Shown piece after piece: positions 25,151 to 38,900 of a stretch of DNA of 64,000 bases. Position numbers and translations under genes: made by a program. The stretch covers positions 17,112,080 to 17,176,079 of the forward strand of contig CM040446.1 of NCBI GenBank assembly GCA_022749755.1, read 5' to 3'. The notes under the pieces are model-generated. The model saw only the letters and a list, made by a program, of their open reading frames with translations. It did no database searches and had not been told where the DNA came from. The DNA is from Azadirachta indica. Lineage: Eukaryota > Streptophyta > Magnoliopsida > Sapindales > Meliaceae. Every line of letters starts with the position of its first letter. The stretch's first letter is position 1.

Positions 25151-26889
25151 AAGATATATTTCAATGTAAATAAATCCTAATCTCAAATATCGAAACAGCC
25201 TTGTAAAGGCAGGATTCAAATGTATAAATCCACGAAATGACCATATGTGATGATGAATGGGCAGACGGCAAAAGAAAAGTAGGGCCGTGGAAGACATATA
25301 GGTTTAAAGACAGCATACATCGGGCAGCTCCATAAATATATTATGATGTTGAAGGGAAAGGCAGTTAGAATTAATGTTTTGGCCTTTAGGATTTGGCCTT
25401 AGGCCTTAGGGGGATCAAAATGTAAAAATTCGAAATTTGTAAGGGTCAAAATAATAAAAATAAAATTTAAAGAATTAAAATTAATACTTTTACCTAAAAA
25501 TTTGAAAATTTTTGTTAACATGGCTCCTCGAAGGCGGTAAGCCGTAACACCACCACAGGCAGGAATCATTTCTTTTCCCATATTCATCTTTTAAAACAGT
25601 TACAAGCTAGATAATGAAAGGAACAACGGTGAACTATCATATTTTAAGGTCCAATGAAATATTTTTAGGGGTTATAAGAATCAGGAGAGCCACCTACTCT
25701 GGTCTGTCAAAATTTATAAAGAACCAATCACATAGTTTCCAGCCAGAAAAGCTTAATAAGGTACGATAAAGCAGCAGTCGTATGAAATACAAACTGGATT
25801 CAATTACAGGATCTAACAATTATACGACGATGCAACAATCAGGTCCTAGAAAACATAGACCCTCTAAGACCCATAGCAAGGCAAAGGTTCACAAGGCCCA
25901 GTGGTTCTCTAGAACTTGAAACATAGTTTCTTACCTTAAGAGGCCATTAGAAAGAGAAGTTTCCACTCAATGCCACCGTTTTATCAACGGACTCCTTTTT
26001 AGTAGAAGTAACATAAGCAGACATAAGGAAAGGAAAGATGAATAGTATCCTATTAATATAGTAGTGAGGATGATAGAGAAGTTGAATAAATGAAATTTAC
26101 CTTCTTGGCTTGGCGCTTGCTTTATGAGCTGAAATCACCACCTGATATTTCCAAGGGCATCATACCTATGAGCCAATCTCAACCACAACTTCAGTTAGAA
26201 AAGGAGTAATCAGCAGCCAGAATACTGATAGTTCATAAATTGATTAAAAACAGATTCCAATCCAGCATCACCATGTTTCAGAGATTTCCAAGCTTCTCCT
26301 AGAAATAAAAACAACGTGGCCAAAAAACAGGTTAATATCCAATAATCTTCTAAATCACACCTAGCAGGCACTAACACAAATCTTCTAAACTACAACTAAA
26401 AGGCACTAACAGTCACACAGATGGCATCTGCAAATCTGTGGAAGATTTATGAATACAGGTCTCTTAATCCGGTTTCCATCTCTAATGGGGACATAGGTAC
26501 TCGGGTCTAGAACTGCTTGCCAATTGGAGACTAGAATTTTGATTGACAACATTGATTATTTAGCAATTTCAAGATATTCCACTATATCAACTTTCCGCAA
26601 AGCGCTATTAGAAATTGATACTTCTTTAGCGGAGTTCCAACTTATATTGACCACAGCTATTTGAGACTAATTTCTCGCTTATCACTGAACAATAACTCTC
26701 CGTACTCCAAAATCTTGAAATCATATAGATATTAAATTCCATCTACTAAGAAAAAAGGTAAAAACTTAAATTTTCAATAGAGCTCAATACTTTATTTTGA
26801 TACAATTATGAGATAGATCCCCATACATAAGCCTGCTCCACATTTGATAAAAATCTGAAACATAGTAGCAAGAAGATACAAGTATAGAG
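25151..26889. other. Intergenic DNA without recognised gene
   Basis: Moderately AT-rich. The minus-strand open frame at 25399-25587 (62 codons) has no recognisable domain. No repeat structure was noticed. Confidence 0.4.
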
Positions 26890-27850
26890 GCTGTTGTAGG
26901 AAGGATCGTTGATGTCCACATGACAATCATAGTGAAGCTACATGGCAGAGAGAAAGCTAAGTCTTAATAGACAAACTAGCCCAGGTGACAATTCATCTTG
27001 GAACTCAACAAATGCAGACCCGAATAGCTAGTCTTGGATCTGGATTACAACCAAGGGCTTAGACTCAAAAATCCCAGACTCGAAGCCTAATATCACTAGA
27101 TTTGACCTAAAAGATTGACGGTTACAAGCTTAAGGACCTTTGGGTGTGGGCCCTAAAGTTTAAGAAAGGAACGATTACTGACTAATGATCAAGGTACCCT
27201 GTAGACTACTTGATTATGGATTAATAATCCAATGGCATCAATAAATGACCACAACCATAAGCCAATGAGAGTGAGACGAAGTGTGATTTGAAACTAATAA
27301 CGCGACAATGCCCATAAGCCACCACTACAACGAGTCAATGGGATCTTGACATACAGATCTTTGGATAGTAAGAATTCCATCATGACGTGTACAATGGTTA
27401 CATGATGGAGATGTCTTGGAGAAAAACTCATCTTTCTTCTCACCTATATAAATCCCTAAACTTTCCCCAAGCGAGGGTTTTTTTATTCTTTTATTAGCTT
27501 ACTCTCTCTTTCTTATTGTCCTCATAATCTTACATACACTACTATTATTGTTGTTGATCCATTGAGATTAGTTCTCTAATAAATATTGTTCTAACTTGAT
27601 TGTTAGAGGGGGTTTGTCAATAACACCATTGGTGTCCACTGACATGCTCTTATTTTACAGATATTTGCTATCACAATGGAAGAGTGATTCACCTTGGTAA
27701 GAGAATAAGCAACCTTGGCAGCAGAGCAAACTAACTTAGTAGGAGAATCAACCACCTTGATAGAAGAGCAAGCTATTTTGGCGAAAAGGCCAACCACCTC
27801 CGTAAATCAACTTAGTAGATAAGACAGTACAGGATACCTCCTTGGCAAAG
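26890..27850 (+). mobile_element. Probable Gypsy-type LTR with start of gag (remnant)
   Basis: About 27440-27600 looks like the 3' half of a plant LTR: a TATA box in CCTATATAAATCCC, then a T-rich leader and a Leu/Ser-poor junction. It is followed at about 27640 by TTGGTGTCCACTG, which could be a decayed primer site of the TTGGCGCC type. Just after it, an ATG near 27676 opens a frame broken by stops that reads as repeated Ala/Glu/Thr/Leu-rich segments, as in gag N-termini. The 5' edge (near 26890, TGTTGTAGG) is a guess. No partner LTR is visible. Confidence 0.35.
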
Positions 27851-28764
27851 TTACCTAATATCATAGATGTGCTTCCCATACAATTAACAAATTTTAAATG
27901 TTGACTGAGATCTATCTAACGTAGTGCATATGTGGTGATAGGATATGTGGCGCGCATGTGATAATAGGATAAATTTTGGCATCAACAAAAGCCCAAGCCT
28001 AATTTTAATTATAGTCACCACAAACTAGAAGTAATAGCTAACACTAAGTAACCACGGAGTTTTGCAGAAGGATACATCGTATCATGGAAACATATAAATA
28101 GCTAGTAAGAAACAATTACAGAGAAAAAGAAAAAGGATACAAAATGGTTTTACAAGATATTATCTATATGTATCTAACGTATTAATTCTAATTCTTGAAA
28201 AACCCGGTTCCCGCAAATTACTGCATTTATTCTAGTTATCCACAAATGACGAAAATCCCTTTTTTTCTTATCTCTATCATGATTAGCTGAAACCAAGCTC
28301 TTAGTTTCTGTTGAGTAATTTTTCAAGTAAGTCTTGAATGAGCCCCACGACAACTTGATGCAAATAAACAAATTTTGTTCTACTTCTTCAAGCTATATAT
28401 CCTCGTCTAATTCTTGTTATTGAATAAATGAAACTTTGATGAATAACTAATTGATTTCTTTTCTTTCGGTTATTCTTTTCCCCTTTCCTAGTCTATTAAT
28501 AACAAAATGGATTCTTCCAATTTATAAAATCAAAATTCCAATGGCTTTTGCTACTCGAACCTTCTTTATATTAGTCACATGTTTTCCGGACTTTGAATCT
28601 TCCTCTGGGTGCTTCAATGCACCTGGAAATGCTTAATTCAATAAGTTTTATACACAAAGGATAGCACTTGACAGTAAAGATTTCAACAACCAGCTTGAGA
28701 AAATAAAATGGCCACTTTATATTATAATTTAAAGCTATGACATGGTCTCACCAGGCTGCAAGGG
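27851..28764. other. Intergenic DNA without recognised gene
   Basis: The open frames at 28174-28371 and 28451-28636 have no recognisable motif or splice support. Nothing else is seen. Confidence 0.35.
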
Positions 28765-30164
28765 TTAATTGATTTTTACATCTTTCTTCATCTCCGCTTG
28801 CCTTGAATGAAGTTTCGGCATTTCCATCTCAATTTGATGCCATTTTTGTCTCACATCCAGCACTTCCTGCAATATGAAAGGCTTTCTACTGTAGAAATAT
28901 TCAGAAAATAAAATCCTAGCTTAACTTACCTAATCCTACACATGCTCTACAATAAAACCACATATTAATTCTTTATCAACATTTCTCATAGATTGCACAG
29001 GCTTGACAATAGCAGTTATCAATTGACAATGTCCAAGAAGGGAAAGAACATACTGAAACAAGATTTGAAGAAGTTTTGAAATCCTTGGAGGCCAGGATTA
29101 ATTTCTTGGATTCTTGTGAAATCTCTTTGCCTTGAAGGTCATTGTTCCTATTGACAACCAAAGAAACTGAGGCACTAGCAGGGCCGTGACACGTCTCACC
29201 AATGTGTCTCTTTCGCCCAATGTTCGATTCAGTATTAGGTTGGTGGATTATACTCATATCCATTACATTTTGCTACACTTTGGAAAGATTGTTTTCACCT
29301 CATCTTTTCTCAAGCCTAGGAACTATCGTACTCCCACTGGGTTCACCATTCACCACCTGGAGCAATAAAGTCTGCTGGTTTACTACTTTCTCATTGAGAT
29401 TTGCAGCACGAACATGACAAGACTTTGCAGTTTTGAACTTTCAGTTGTGTTGTCACTAGGCTTTCCCGGTCTATCCCAAAGACTAACACGAGAATTTCCA
29501 TTATCCCGTGATAATACACTGACAGATCTTGGAGCAAAACTTGTTCTTAAAACATAATTTGTCAAGAGACTTTTTTGAGACAATGCTATTCTGCATAAAG
29601 ATACTATTAACATCTTCAGATCATACAGCCAAAAGCAACTACAATTTCAGTCACGCAGAGACAAATATTTATGTCTCATGCAATAGGCATGAATCAGCTT
29701 TTACATAGATTTCTGTATGCAATATCCTTATAACTTATCAAAAGATGTAGCTTAATGCCTATATGCTACCTGATGCAGAGGTTCCCAGAAATTGGTTTTT
29801 TTTCCAGTAGATATGGAACCTCATTGCGCAACCCATTGCAATTGCTATTAACCATCTGCTCTAACATGAGAAAATACTGAAGTTAAATATGGAAAATGTT
29901 TAAAGATTGATTGAGAAGTCAGATGAGAAGTACAGATCTTCCAACCTTCTTAGGTTTCTCCAATTATAGAAACTCCATCAGCTGGGACCAGAATGGTCAT
30001 ACATCAAGGATTTATGCCAATTTGTCTGTGATGACACCATACTAAAATTCACCTCCCTTAAAGGAGCCTGTGACCTGGATGCTGTCAAGAGCATTCAGCA
30101 AATTCCTTTTTATTGGATGGGACAGACTTACGAACGGATGGTGGCAGGCAGCTGGTATGTTCAT
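28765..30164 (-). pseudogene. Decayed multi-exon gene of unknown family
   Basis: Four exons can be placed on the minus strand with matching phases. Exon 1 is 30164-30075 (ATG; MNIPAACHHPFV...). Exon 2 is 29876-29770. Exon 3 is 29590-28930, with an excellent donor GTAAGT. Exon 4 is 28866-28765, ending ...KKDVKIN stop, charged and helical-looking. Exon 3 is damaged: a one-base shift near an A-run at about 29430, then in-frame stops near 29294 and 29270, and another stop before the donor. Readable pieces include VSLWDRPGKPSDN, GETCHGPASASVSLVV and CYCQACAIYEKC. I do not recognise the family. It may still be transcribed. Confidence 0.45.
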
Positions 30165-31283
30165 CTTTAGTCTTTCATGGCCAAGCAAGTTCACTATGAT
30201 ACATATATATATATATATATATATGTGAAAATATAATGAGTAGTCATCTAATGTTGAGGATTAGTAGAAACAAACACTGCACATTTATAATTTCCTTTTC
30301 CCCATAGTTTTGCTGCCACAAAGGTTCTTTCCAAGGTGAAGCGCGATCATAACATATTTCAAGCTCTTTATTAAGTATAATAAATGAAATTGGAAAAATT
30401 ATAAATGAAGAGAATAGGTTTTGATTGAAAGCAATGGAATGGAATTACCAAGAAACAAATTCAGGAGTCCTACCCGAAAAAAGAAAAGCGTCCGAATTGT
30501 TTTCGGCCTGATACAAACAAGCACTGTAATATACTCCAATTATAAGGGACAAAATACAAGTAGAATATATAATCAAGCACTAACTACATAAGCTTAGCAG
30601 GAGCTAGTTCGTAAATAATGGTGAAATTAGAACTAATGATACCCCCTGATTGTGTTATTTATGAGTTAGGTTTTATTTGCAGAGAAAAGAAAGCAGACAG
30701 ACATCAACAAGCAGCGAAAGGAGAAAGAAGATTTCAGCGAGGACGATATCGGAGTAATTGGCGAGAAATGATGGAGCTTATCGAAAATGGCAGATTTAAG
30801 GTTGCAAGCTGCTGTTTATTTCGATTAATTTTAAAACGCTTAACATCCATCGTTTTATCACTTGAAGCTAACGAAATCTACTAACCTGAATAAGTATGAC
30901 ACTGATATTTACGGGACAAGTGTCTCTTTTAAAATTGAATGGTTTACTTTACCTGATGTGTCTGATTTTCACGACTTTGAATATCTCTCAATTAATCATT
31001 ATGCCTTCTACTATTGCAGAATAGTAAGACTTTTTGCCATCTTTAGAAGTATTAGTTTATTCTTTGCAGAATCTTGGTGATTATTATTACGGTAGTTTTG
31101 TTGATACGTGTTCTGTTCTTGTATCATTTTGCATTTGCGTTTCAAAGATCATTCATGATTATTCTTTAACACTAAGTTTCAGCATTGCACTTATAAAAAG
31201 GACTCATTATTTTGGTAATGCAAAACAAAGAGAAAAAAACGTAACACAGTCGCCCAAACTGAAATTAAAGAAACAAGATTAAA
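30165..31283. other. Intergenic DNA between decayed gene and NAGK 3' end
   Basis: A (TA)n run lies at about 30200-30224. About 30670-30790 is purine-rich on the plus strand (pyrimidine-rich on the minus strand, as in a 5' leader of the minus-strand gene). The plus-strand frame 30618-30884 is charged but has no recognisable domain. No gene is supported. Confidence 0.4.
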
Positions 31284-32360
31284 TTAACCAGTAATCATGG
31301 TTCCGGCACCTTCATCTGTCATAATCTCAAAAAGCAAGGAATGTTCAACTCTTCCATCAATAATACTAGCAGTTCTCACACCTTGAGCAAGCGATCTTAT
31401 ACAGCAATTCACCTTCGGTATCATTCCTCCGCTAACTTTTCCAATTTCTATCATTTTCTTCATTCCTTTTATATCTATCTCCTTCACCAAACTTTTTGGA
31501 TCTTCTCTGTTTTCAAGAATCCCAGCTACATCTGTTAACAATATCAACTTCTCCGCACCCAATGCCGCCGCCAATTCCCCAGCTACCGTGTCTGCGTTTA
31601 TGTTGTATGATTGTCCCAGCTCATCCGCCGCCACCGAAGCAATTACTGGTATATGCCCATTCTTCACCAAAGGTTCGATGACCGTGGGGTCCACCCAAGC
31701 GACCTCGCCAACGAATCCCAGATTCGCCGAGTTGGGACTGGGCCGGGCCGTGAAGAGGCGTCCGTCCATGCCGGAAAGCCCGACGGCAGTACCGCCCGCC
31801 TTGTTGATGAGAGAAACCAAACTCTTGTTAACCTTACCGACCAAAACCATGGAAACGATCTCCATTGTGTTGGCATCTGTGACGCGGAGACCGTCTCGGA
31901 AGACGGGTTCAATTCCGAAACGTTTGAGCCACAGATTGATTTCCGGGCCGCCGCCGTGAACTAATACCGGACGGAGTCCTACTACGGAGAGGAGTACGAG
32001 GTCTTTGACGACGGAGGCGAGGAGATTGTCTTTTTGGTTAGGTTTCATGGCGGCACCGCCATATTTGACAACGATAGTCTTGCCGCGAAACTTCTGGATG
32101 AAAGGAAGAGATTCGGAGAGAATATCAACTCGGAATTCAGCTGGAGATTTTGAAAGATTGTCATTGTTGTTAGTAGTAACAATTGTGGTTGTGGGTGAAG
32201 AAGCTGAAGAGAGGGAGCACGAAATTTGGTTGCGTTGAAGAGGAAAACTGACATTTGGGGTTTTCAAAATGGAGAAAGACCGTAGTGTTGAAGAGAATGA
32301 TAGTTTAGAAGGAAGATCAATTTCAAGGGATTTGGGTGAAGCAGCAGCTTTGGCGGCCAT
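31284..32360 (-). CDS. NAGK: Acetylglutamate kinase, chloroplast precursor
   Basis: A single-exon gene encoding 358 residues. It phosphorylates N-acetyl-L-glutamate with ATP, the second and controlling step of arginine synthesis in plastids. The plant enzyme is feedback-inhibited by arginine and relieved by PII (family knowledge). Residues 1 to about 70 are Ser/Ala-rich with few acidic residues, a chloroplast transit peptide. The amino-acid kinase domain follows: KYGGAAM (99-105), HGGGPEIN (135-142), GLSGMDGR (194-201), [12 protein letters not shown] (253-264), LLTDVAGIL (274-282), GGMIPKV (311-317) and the C-terminal GAGTMI. The start is the ATG at 32360 (MAAKAAASP). The frame is open upstream to 32486 but adds a non-plastid hydrophobic stretch. 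The coding DNA is much richer in GC than its surroundings. Confidence 0.97.
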   Translation of the reverse strand: MAAKAAASPKSLEIDLPSKLSFSSTLRSFSILKTPNVSFPLQRNQISCSLSSASSPTTTIVTTNNNDNLSKSPAEFRVDILSESLPFIQKFRGKTIVVKYGGAAMKPNQKDNLLASVVKDLVLLSVVGLRPVLVHGGGPEINLWLKRFGIEPVFRDGLRVTDANTMEIVSMVLVGKVNKSLVSLINKAGGTAVGLSGMDGRLFTARPSPNSANLGFVGEVAWVDPTVIEPLVKNGHIPVIASVAADELGQSYNINADTVAGELAAALGAEKLILLTDVAGILENREDPKSLVKEIDIKGMKKMIEIGKVSGGMIPKVNCCIRSLAQGVRTASIIDGRVEHSLLFEIMTDEGAGTMITG

Positions 32361-32975
32361 ATTATTTGCTCTCCGTTTATATGAGATTTGGGGGGTTTTA
32401 TACATATATATAGAAGGAATAATTAAAAACAATAGTAATAAATAATAATAATACAAATCAACCCAGGCCCAGCAGTCAGCACACACCAGTCAAGTCTACG
32501 TTGAAATGAATTATATTCGTCCCCTCGGTTGAGAATCCAATACCTAATCAATCGAGATTTTTTCCTCAGCTTATCAACCTTCTATTCGTTAAAGATGACT
32601 TTACGCCCATTAGTTCACCCATTCCGCTTTCGGAATCAGTATCCGCGTCCTCAGGACGACTAAAATCTCTTAAAAGCTGTAAGACTGGTTTAATTGGACC
32701 ACCAGCACTTCTCTGCGTAACGAAATTTAAATTAATAATTTTTAATATTTTCAACCGCCCAGAGACAAGAAAAGGAACAACCGAAATAAAGGAAGAAAAA
32801 AATTAATACAGATGAAAGAGATACTTGCATTTGCTGCATTCTTCTTTTCCTTCTTTTCTTCAGAAATGACCAGATAACCAAAATTTGGTGAAATTCAAGA
32901 AAAAATTAACTCATTCTCAGAACTATCATCGATACAAACTTAAAATATAATCTATATGCTATTCAAATTTAGAAT
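32361..32975 (-). other. Spacer between DCAF1 3' end and NAGK start
   Basis: About 615 bp must hold the DCAF1 3' UTR and the NAGK promoter, since both genes are on the minus strand. The 62-codon minus-strand frame at 32566-32754 has no recognisable motif. Confidence 0.5.
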
Positions 32976-35900
32976 TTAGAAGCCGATAAAATCCTCTTCA
33001 TCCCCGCTACTGATAGATTCAACTAGCTGACTATCTTCATCTTCATCACCCTCCGTCACAATCTCCAACAGCCCACCTCCACCGTCAAAGTCAACATCAT
33101 CCATCATAAAATCTCCATCTTCATCATCATCAAGATCACTCACACTGTCATCGTCATCAGTATTACTCAAATCAGCATCACTATCACCGTCCCCATCGAG
33201 ATTGGCGCCTAGTACAGGGTCCACATCAGCATCATCGTCATCATCCTCTTCTTCCTCGTCACTCTCAGCATCATCAGGATCAGAGTCATCATCAGTTGGC
33301 CTTCGACGGCCGATTTCATAAATCCTAGCTGATGAAAACATCTCTTCTTGGTCATCCATTGTAATCAATCCAACAAACGAATCTGTAGGCTCCGTTGCAA
33401 AGTCAAGCACACAGCGATCAACTGGTATAGTTGCAATGTCAGAGTAATTGATGGCATCCACTGTGCGGAAAGCAGCAAATAAATGGTGCTTAACTCGACG
33501 GGTGTGAACAGCTGACATCACATCCTCAAGATTTCTCCTCAGAATTGCATAAATTATATCTCCGCGACCATTGAATGTTATTGTCGTTTGGTCTAAGGAT
33601 GGCACACTCCGGAGTAGCCTGAACTTCCGAAGATCCCAAACCTCGGAGTTTATGATAACCTGTTGCAAAGAAATTTTAAGAAAAAGGTCAACCAAAATTT
33701 GGAGAAAAAAAAAATTTAGAGCAGGATTAAAAGCATATGCAATTGTAGGCACATATGGTGGAGCAAAAGTTCGCAGAATCAACCAATGCAAAATAAGGGT
33801 CTGTTTGATTTTTTTATTTAAAATTTGAACCAATCTTTTTTTTGTTTTTGAATGTAACTTTACAATCTATGGATATTTTTAATTAAGTAAATACTGGAAA
33901 TCTAGAAATAATGACAATTATGACAAATCTGAACAGATATACAATATAAATAAATCTGAATAATTCTAAATAATATACTTATTTTTCATTTATCACATCT
34001 GAATGTAAATATAATTCTACTTATTGTATCTTTATATAGGTAGTTAAGATAAACTTTATATACATTTACTTACTATATCCTTATAAGTAATTAAGAAAAA
34101 CTTTATATACTAGAATATAAATAAATTTTATAAAGGTATGTTAATTTATTTAGATTTCAGACTTTAGTGTTAAAATGAAAGTTTTAAGTTATTTTATTAA
34201 GACCTAATTTTCCAATGTCTATTTTTTCAATCAGAAGAATCACTAGGATGTGCCTAGAAAAATGTGAGTAATATGCAACTATTAAATACCATCCAAGCAT
34301 CGTAGAGTGTCTTTATAGCCTAAAATTTTCATCAATTAGGTCTCTTTCAAAGTTATTTTAACTTCACCTACAAAATCCCAAAAAAAATAAAAACACAAAA
34401 CTACAAACAATATTGCTCTTCTTCACCAACCAGATGATAGTCTTACTAGAAAGCTAAGGCATAGTCAATAAAATATATGCTTACCTCGTTCCCAGCAGGA
34501 TGAAAACCACCACCTCCATAATCTGTGAACTGATCAAAACGATGAACAGGGACAGAATTACGCCGGTCCCATAATACTCCATTCCAGAGAAGCATTGTGT
34601 CCGAAGGACTAAAATGTATCTGGGAATATGCATTCCCCCGACCAGTGAAATTTGCAGATGTATCAGACAGTTTCAATTCCAAATGACAGGTTTGAATATC
34701 ATAAAGAAGAATTCCTCGTTCAGAAGTGTCTGTAGGTAAGGCAGCAAAGATGTTCCCAGAATTGCTAAATCTTGCTGCCTTGCACCCCTCAAATGAATGC
34801 ATCGGCCCACCTGATATTGAAGAGGCATCCCACAAACGCACGTCCTGGGAACTTGAAGAAAGCAAAAGTTGGGTCTCACCATAAGGATGTGACTGAACAA
34901 GTGTTACAGGACCCTGGTGGCTTGTGCAGCTCTCCAGCACGGTGTTGCTGTTGGTGTCAAAAATTTTGAGCTCTTTAGAGTGGCTACCAACTGCAATATG
35001 AGAGGAATCCCCAATAAAAGTAATGCATGTTAAAAGGGCACCAGCATCATCTCTGCATGTTCTCCATGGCCTAAATCTGCTGTAAACAAACTGACGATCC
35101 CTACGGTTTCTATGGACTCCACTGTACATACTTTTAAACTCACGTGTACCTAGCCGGGCTGTTACATTCGATGGAGCATCAAGGCTTCGCTTTGGCTCAG
35201 GACAAACATGTGGGTGTAAGAGAGAGAGAGGTGGAAGAGTGGTTATAGGCGCTGGACACTGGCGATGCTGGTGCTTCAGATACTGAACAACAAGTGAATC
35301 TAGGGTTAACCGCTCCGAGTTGCTGGGCTGGTAATCATTTAGAAGCGCTGGTTGGGATGAAGGTGTTGCTTGGTTGTCATCCAAATAATCCACTAAACTG
35401 CTTGGTGTTAATCGGCCATGTTGGTCCCTCAGATTATGACATGGTGTAGAAAACCCTTGAGTATCATTTAAAAAGCTACCCTTCCGGAAAGAATTAGGTG
35501 TTGGACAAACTGGAGACCGAAGTCCATGATCACCAGTGTGGAGTCGCTTTCCAGACAATGTCAACCCAGTATCCTTTAAGTCAGATAATTTTCGTTTCAT
35601 TGGCAATAAAATTGGAGTCTTACATTGAGACTCTGTATCAAGACTTGTTTTTGACATGGATTCGGGTGGAATTTCTACTACACTTGGAGATGCAGTAGAC
35701 TGTTTAAAACTACTACAAACTTTCCTAATTGACGGTGTTTGGGACTCATGACATTGAGGCTGATTTCTTGACTGCAAATTGAAACTAGGTGAGAAAACCA
35801 GCTGTTTCTTCTTTGAAGACACACTTGAATCACACTTCAAGCTAATACCCTCATCGCGAGCAGTAAGTTTTGATTTATCAGTCAGAAATCCAGAAGGAGT

Positions 35901-38900
35901 ACGACCAGAAGGCCACTGAACTTGTATTGATGGGGTCTCTTGTGTTGAGGCTTGGTGTGCAAGAGATGAAGGAGCAGCCAAGTAGGGCAATGGTGTCAAC
36001 TGAGCCTCTTTCAGCAGGGCAGCAGCAGTTGCAGCCAAACCAGAGGCCTGAAGGTGTTCATGTATGAGTAGTAGAAGTTCCCTGCATTTTCATGCATGTG
36101 AATAGAACAGAATGCCAAAAAGAAATATATAAATAATCAAAAAGGGCAAAGGAAAGGAATCAAAGAAAAGGGAATTGATCTGAAACGACAAAGAAATACC
36201 TGGAATGATAAGTAATAGGAGTGGCAGCAGCTATGGCTGCTCTCTCAATGCGCCTCAGAGTCGGGGTAGCAGCATCAGTAGCTGCTAGTGTACTTGCACG
36301 CCCTGAATTTGTTACAATCTACAACATTCATAAATGACTCAACATAAATTCAAAATACTTAAGTTATTATGTAAAAATAAACAACCAATAGAAGAGGCTA
36401 TTTCCAACAAAAGAAGAAAAACTCCCTGCCAAGTAGTCTAGATGAAACTCCCAATTCTGGTCAGTAAATATCAGCACTTTCCATTATTTGTTTATGAGAA
36501 AAATCAAATAGACTGTGCAAGGCATGTTTATAAATCATAAAATGATTAATTATCATAGTACAACATATTTGCTAGAACTAACGAATTTACGGACCAGAGT
36601 TTCCTACACACTGGGCTTGCCGAGAACACAGATTGATATGACAGCAGAACATTAATTCTATTACTATGTCACTCAACACAGAAATGGGTGCAAAGAGAGT
36701 TATAACATATGGCTATTTCTGAGAGTTTCAGATATACGAAATCAACTTCCATTTGGAGAATGGTGTTTTTTACCTATTTGCTTTACTCTTAGTTCTTAAT
36801 TCAATTCAGTGTTGCTAACATTAACATGCAGCAAAGGAAAACAAAGCAAGAAAATAGAAGTACATTTACCACCAATTAAGTATCCTACATTTGCATGACC
36901 ATGTAGATTCTAAAGTTTTGAAAGGCGTGACTTATATCTGGCACTGCATGGTCCTAACTTTTTTAAAACCCAAACCAGGTTATCCAACAATTACATGAAA
37001 AGATGGGACATATTTTCAAAGTCCATGATTCTCTAGAAGCTCCATCTCAATTATAAACTAATGTGTTGACAATAAACAGTCACCAAACAGGCAAAAATCT
37101 CATTATAAAAGATGCCACCTAGCCCAGTCCGCAGCTCTCTAGGTGGTAAAACCATCGTAGATATTCAAGGCCTGATTCAAAGTTTAGTTCCCATAGATCA
37201 TCCAACAATTACTCCAGAAATTTAATCCATAGAAATGAAGGGATAAAAAGAAAAAAGGGAAATGGTCTCAAACTTTAATACGACAAAAAGAAATCCAAAA
37301 GTTTAATCGAAAGAAAGGAATGGACAACAGGGATAATATGATTCTAAGTTTCAAAACATTTTCATTTGTAAAAAGCTTCAGACCCCTCTACTAGTAGGTG
37401 CAAAAAGTTACATTACGCATCTAGTTTCTTATCCAAAATAAATAAATTTGTAGCTAATCAAAGTAAAGATATAGAGATACATACCGCAATAAGCTCAATA
37501 GCCACCTGGGAAAGTTCAGCTTGCCACCTGCCTTGATCAGTTCCAGACATCTGGCCACCTGAATCTCGTATAAGTTCCGACAGCTTTTTCCCCACCTGAA
37601 AGACCAAGTTGAACTTAGTGCAAGTCAAAAGAGCTAGAATAATTTTCAAAACTTCACATTTATATCTTAACAAGTCACAGTGACAAATCAGATGCACAGG
37701 AAAATCCAACAGCTGATGCAACTGTCTGGATAATGGTAACTATAACAGGGGAAGATGATTCTAGACTGTGGCAGTATCATACCTAGGCTCTGAATTCACT
37801 GACCAACATGGACAAAAGCAACAAAAGTTTCTTTGCAGGATATACCATCATGTAAATCGAAAATTACAAAGAAGACATTTAATGTCAACTAACAGAGAAA
37901 TGATTAACATTGACACCACAGAAACTGATGGCCCATCTTAACAGCACTCAGCAAACAATTATGGTACACAGTATTTCTCTTCAAAGACAAGTCCAGCTAA
38001 GGAAGGAAGAAGGGAAAAAAACACCACAGAAAAACTTGTTTGTAGGAAAAAGATATAAAAAAGAAAAAAGAAATTAAAATTAAGATAACCCCTTTTCATA
38101 ATTCACACAGACTAGAAGGAAAAGACATCCTCATTTTCAATCTGTCATTTATACCCTCAGATGCTCCTTGGAATAAGAAGCCTGGGCATCCAGGTCAAAT
38201 ACAAATGTTCATAACTGGTTATTTATTGGAAGAAAAAAAAGATACCCAGCTGATGCAGTGGTATAGAAAAACATCGATTTTTTGTGGGATAGATTTCTGT
38301 CAGGAATGTTATTCCATCAAAGATTTTGTTTTATTTTTATTACTATTATTTTCCTTTTCAACTCATCCTCAGGTTGCATGTCTATCTCCCATTAAGAGAA
38401 GTTCGTTACAACAAAAAGATATTACAAGGTTGTTTGTATGTTGGTATATCTATAGCGACTCACCACAATCTAATAATAACCTCGCTTATTAAGTAATTTC
38501 AGGGATAAGATTGGTTTTATCTTCCACAGATCATAGATACGAGATTAAAGTATCTTGAATTTTACAATCCACTACCCTGCATGTAATACCATTTGAAAGT
38601 TGTATGCTCAGCAATTCAATATGACCCTTTCTGCCTTTAAAAATGACAATGAAATTGATATAATTCATTGTGTATGAGTCATATACCTGAAGCTTGGTCA
38701 AGATGTGTGCAATTGTCTCGTCTCTGGCCAAGCCAAGCAAGACTCGGCATGCAAGAGCACGAAGACAGTCCAGTGCGGCGGGTGGAGAATATATGCGGGG
38801 TTGCAGGAGATGTAGAAGAACCTTTATACCATTATTGGAACGTACAGCCTCTCTTGCTTGACGATAACCTTGTTCTAATTGTGCAGCAAGGCCTGCACAA

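Noticed and set aside
31588..31964. Two overlapping plus-strand open frames of 117-123 codons
   Set aside because: They are antisense shadows of the GC-rich, intronless NAGK gene and have no recognisable domains.
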